From NCBI GenBank assembly GCA_964597035.1, contig CAZQWM010000068.1:1-8021 (forward strand): 8,021 nucleotides of DNA, given 5' to 3'. The stretch is from Fen-1362 sp964597035 (GTDB lineage: Bacteria > Planctomycetota > Phycisphaerae > Sedimentisphaerales > Anaerobacaceae). Below, piece by piece: positions 5,937-8,021 of this stretch (positions within the stretch are counted from its first letter, which is position 1; every line of letters starts with the position of its first letter). The translations under genes were made by a program, and so were the position numbers. The notes under the pieces were generated by a model. It was not told where the DNA came from. It made no database searches and was given only the letters and a program-made list of their open reading frames with translations.

Positions 5937-7046
5937 TTAATTTAGGGGTTCATTTGACTCGGCGATTGGGACAAGATTATCGTTGGCGTCAACTAGGTAA
6001 GTTTTACCAGACATTTTGTCATCGACTCTGTAACCCTTTGGGAATTTAATGTCGAAAACACTCTCATCAAAATTAGGGTTATTTGCAACAATATCAGATG
6101 CTTGATATATGATTCGCGTATAATCCCCACCCGAACGAGTTGGTTCGGTAATACATATTGCTCTTATAGGCCACCACACATCTTCGGTTACTTCTTTTAG
6201 TTCCTGAATATCTATTAATTTCCTGAATGTTTCAGTGTTATCTTTTAAAATAAGCGTATGCTCATACCTTAGCAATGCAAATCCTCGTGCAGGGTCGATC
6301 CACCACCGTTTAATCCAATTGTGTTGTGTTTCCTTGGTAGCGATTTTAATACATTCAATTCTCTGCAACTTATCCCAAGTAAATTCAAAACAATCCATTA
6401 CTTTAAAATTCGGATCATCAGCAAGATTAAACAAATCCAAAAGCAAGGTACCTTTCGAGTTAAGCCTAAAGAAATTTGAGGTAAATTCCCTTCCGGTATA
6501 TTTAAATGACCAGCTATCATTAAGATTTTGAGGTCTTTGGGATGAGATATCACCCTTTTTTATAGATACTGCTCTGCCCAAAAAACCACCTGAATCAATA
6601 GCACTTCTTCCTGTAACACCATCGAAGCTGTCTTTAAAACTGTGTTCAGAATATGGGCCAAGTTCCGTATCAGTTAGCCAACCCTGCAGTACCTGTTTTT
6701 GAACATCTACTCGTATCTTACCTTCAGGTTGGCCGTCAGACCACATTGTCGAGCTTACATATACGGGAGTTTTCTGCCAGGCGCAAGGATCTTTAGGATT
6801 ATTGTTTTTTTCAATCCGTATTTCTGAATGAACCTTTAAGTTATGTATTTCCTTCTCCGCAGTTTTTATTTGCCTCCCAATCTCTTTGAGCTGAATGAGG
6901 GGAATATAGTCATTCGCTTGCACTCCTTGTGTTCCAACAATGCCTATCACAATTGCCATGAATACTATATTTAATTTTAAGTTGATAATGTCTGTGCCAA
7001 ATATTTTTTCGTTCAGACAAGTGTTTTTACACTCTATTTTATACAT
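5937..7046 (-). CDS. Exported LolA-like (outer-membrane lipoprotein-sorting-like) protein, 369 aa (unit 2, ORF B)
   Basis: The start at 7046 has AAGGAG at 7053-7058 with 6 nt spacing. Residues 1-44 form a signal peptide with a long n-region and a hydrophobic core (NIVFMAIVIGIVG), probably cleaved after VQA. Residues about 50-80 are charged and helical. The rest alternates beta-strand-like stretches: VYVSSTMWSDGQPEGKIRVD, FEFTWDKLQRIE, WIKRWWIDPARGFALLRYEH, VWWPIRAICITE and FDIKFPKGYRVDD. The WWIDP..G.ALLRYE core and the final F-x-I-x-F-P-K-G strand resemble exported planctomycete proteins of the LolA/lipoprotein-sorting type, which bind lipid-like ligands in the periplasm. This family call is tentative. 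The gene follows the Cys-rich ORF A by 21 nt, and the terminator-like hairpin comes 37 nt after its stop. A remnant of a paralogue of its 3' end lies at 3446-3502. It is AT-rich relative to lptD. Confidence 0.75.
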   Translation of the reverse strand: MYKIECKNTCLNEKIFGTDIINLKLNIVFMAIVIGIVGTQGVQANDYIPLIQLKEIGRQIKTAEKEIHNLKVHSEIRIEKNNNPKDPCAWQKTPVYVSSTMWSDGQPEGKIRVDVQKQVLQGWLTDTELGPYSEHSFKDSFDGVTGRSAIDSGGFLGRAVSIKKGDISSQRPQNLNDSWSFKYTGREFTSNFFRLNSKGTLLLDLFNLADDPNFKVMDCFEFTWDKLQRIECIKIATKETQHNWIKRWWIDPARGFALLRYEHTLILKDNTETFRKLIDIQELKEVTEDVWWPIRAICITEPTRSGGDYTRIIYQASDIVANNPNFDESVFDIKFPKGYRVDDKMSGKTYLVDANDNLVPIAESNEPLN

Positions 7047-7052
7047 ATTAGT

Positions 7053-7058
7053 CTCCTT
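7053..7058 (-). promoter_or_regulatory. Strong ribosome binding site of the LolA-like gene
   Basis: Minus strand AAGGAG, 6 nt before the ATG at 7046. It lies within the 21-nt gap after the ORF A stop, so ORF B can be translated efficiently whether or not ORF A is. Confidence 0.75.
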
Positions 7059-7067
7059 TCTATAAAT

Positions 7068-7988
7068 TTATTCCAGACATGTATAATGTGGTCCTGCATC
7101 GTGAGGTTCACCTGCATCGTCGGCGTTACAGACACATACAAAACCCAAAGTTGGCATAAAATCGTTATTGCATTTCCACGGAGTTAATTTTACGCAATAT
7201 CCCACTAAATTTCTGGCGCAATTTGGTGCACAGCTAGCGCATTCTGCGCTTGTTAGATAGTATGACTCGGCCACCCAAGCGCAAATTGAACCTGCTAAAT
7301 CTCCAGGGCAAGACAGGTCTGTAGGATTGCCACTCTGGCATCCTGTATAAGGCGTTTCGACATCTGGCCATTGAAAATAACATGGAGCGTCAGGATTGCA
7401 CTTTTTTATACAACCTGGAGGACCAACGGGGGCTGTATTGCAGCACTCATCCTCACAACAGACGTTTATCTGCGTTGATTTGCTGGTGTCGCAGTCGTCT
7501 ATACTCGCTGTTACTGTTTGAGTCCCGCAAGAATTGAAATCAATCGAATACGTATTGCTGCTATAAGGCATTCCCGAGCCACCGCCAGTCCAGGACCACG
7601 TCACCCTACTAACCGCACTCAGGGGTATAGTCTCCACAGTGAAGTAGTCAAAACGACCTTCACAGCAAATATCGTGAGGCCCGACATCCACGACTTCTAC
7701 GGGACTGGGGCCGGTAGGGCTGCACCATGTGCAAACCGGGTCACCCGGGTCGTAGCATACGCATTGCCCGTCGCCATAATAACAGCCGGACGTGCCTTCA
7801 GGGCAGGCGTTTATACAATGTTCACCGTTGCATTCAGTGCAGGGCGGGATACACTCGTCAATACATTCGCCGGTCAGTTCGTTGCAATATGTGCACGGTA
7901 CCGTGCATTTCTCCACACAACTCCCGTCATCGCAGACCAAACAAATGTTCTCACAGTCTTCATCGGAATTGCAAGGCGGATTCCATAT
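7068..7988 (-). CDS. Cys-rich protein with PKD-like domain and unrecognised C-terminus (unit 2, ORF A); no start codon
   Basis: Paralogue of the gene at 4787-5851. The frame opens right after a TGA (7991-7989) and the first NTG codon is TTG at 7940, inside the CLVC of the first Cys repeat; numbering here is from that TTG. Residues 1-55: three tandem Cys repeats (CDDGSCVEKC, CNELTGECIDEC, CNGEHCINAC). Residues about 80-160: the PKD-like domain (RVTWSWTGGG, then QTVTASIDDCDTSK). Residues about 168-290: a different Cys-rich domain (ICAWVAESYYLTSAEC, CAPNCARN, PWKCNNDF) with no His-Asp phospholipase motif and no family I recognise. About 38 of 290 residues are Cys. No signal peptide is visible. 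It precedes the LolA-like gene by 21 nt. It may be a C-terminal cassette related to a larger protein encoded to the right of the window. Confidence 0.75.
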   Translation of the reverse strand: MWNPPCNSDEDCENICLVCDDGSCVEKCTVPCTYCNELTGECIDECIPPCTECNGEHCINACPEGTSGCYYGDGQCVCYDPGDPVCTWCSPTGPSPVEVVDVGPHDICCEGRFDYFTVETIPLSAVSRVTWSWTGGGSGMPYSSNTYSIDFNSCGTQTVTASIDDCDTSKSTQINVCCEDECCNTAPVGPPGCIKKCNPDAPCYFQWPDVETPYTGCQSGNPTDLSCPGDLAGSICAWVAESYYLTSAECASCAPNCARNLVGYCVKLTPWKCNNDFMPTLGFVCVCNADDAGEPHDAGPHYTCLE

Positions 7989-8021
7989 TCACTTGTGAAA
8001 GGGCAAAAAATCGCCTGCGGC
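7455..8021 (-). repeat. Long direct repeat, copy 2 (truncated by window edge)
   Basis: Second copy of 5300-5900, see there. The last ten bases of the window, CGCCTGCGGC (8012-8021), are exactly one arm of the hairpin found whole at 5875-5900. The homology therefore reaches the very edge and almost certainly continues. Confidence 0.85.
8006..8021 (-). terminator. Half of a second terminator-like hairpin at the window edge
   Basis: On the minus strand GCCGCAGGCG followed by a run of six T matches the 3' half of the hairpin at 5871-5900. The 5' arm would lie beyond the window. If present, it would end a transcript coming from a further unit to the right. Confidence 0.5.

Noticed and set aside
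5300..8021. Duplication as an assembly artefact
   Set aside because: The copies differ at many mostly silent sites and lead into unrelated C-terminal domains and genes, which a simple assembly duplication would not give.

Overview
The window most likely comes from a planctomycete-type, Gram-negative, outer-membrane bacterium (Phycisphaerae or a related class is my best guess). The grounds are a large LptD/OstA outer-membrane protein, cysteine-rich modular proteins with a PKD-like domain, and a LolA-like exported protein with a WWIDP..G.ALLRYE core. No taxonomic marker gene is present, so the assignment is inference. All genes I can support lie on the minus strand, so transcription runs from high to low coordinates.

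Layout, in transcription order. (1) 8021-7068: a cysteine-rich gene (unit 2, ORF A) with three short Cys repeats, a PKD-like domain and an unrecognised Cys-rich C-terminus. (2) 7046-5937: an exported LolA-like protein (unit 2, ORF B), 21 nt downstream, with a strong ribosome binding site. (3) 5900-5871: a 10-bp GC hairpin followed by a short T-run, the probable end of unit 2. (4) 5851-4787: a second cysteine-rich gene (unit 1, ORF A). Its N-terminal half is nearly the same as in unit 2, but it ends in a phospholipase A2-like domain with a C-N-x-H-D-x-C-Y motif. (5) 4754-3558: an exported protein of about 400 residues, probably a beta-propeller (unit 1, ORF B). (6) 3557-3039: a non-coding region holding the 3' tail of a lost paralogue of the LolA-like gene, two hairpins, a 9-A run, a small palindrome and a putative promoter. 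(7) 3038 to the left edge: a long lptD-like gene, cut by the window.

The two A+B units share an upstream flank (hairpin arm, T-run and the first ~570 nt of ORF A) and traces of a common 3' end. The C-terminal domain of ORF A and the whole of ORF B differ between them. In both copies the ORF A frame opens straight after an in-frame TGA, has no plausible start codon and encodes no signal peptide. This architecture resembles the orphan toxin-tip/immunity cassettes known from Rhs and CDI polymorphic-toxin loci: conserved joint, swapped C-terminal tip, swapped downstream partner. A full-length parent gene may lie to the right of the window. That reading is inference, and the lptD gene appears to be an unrelated neighbour.
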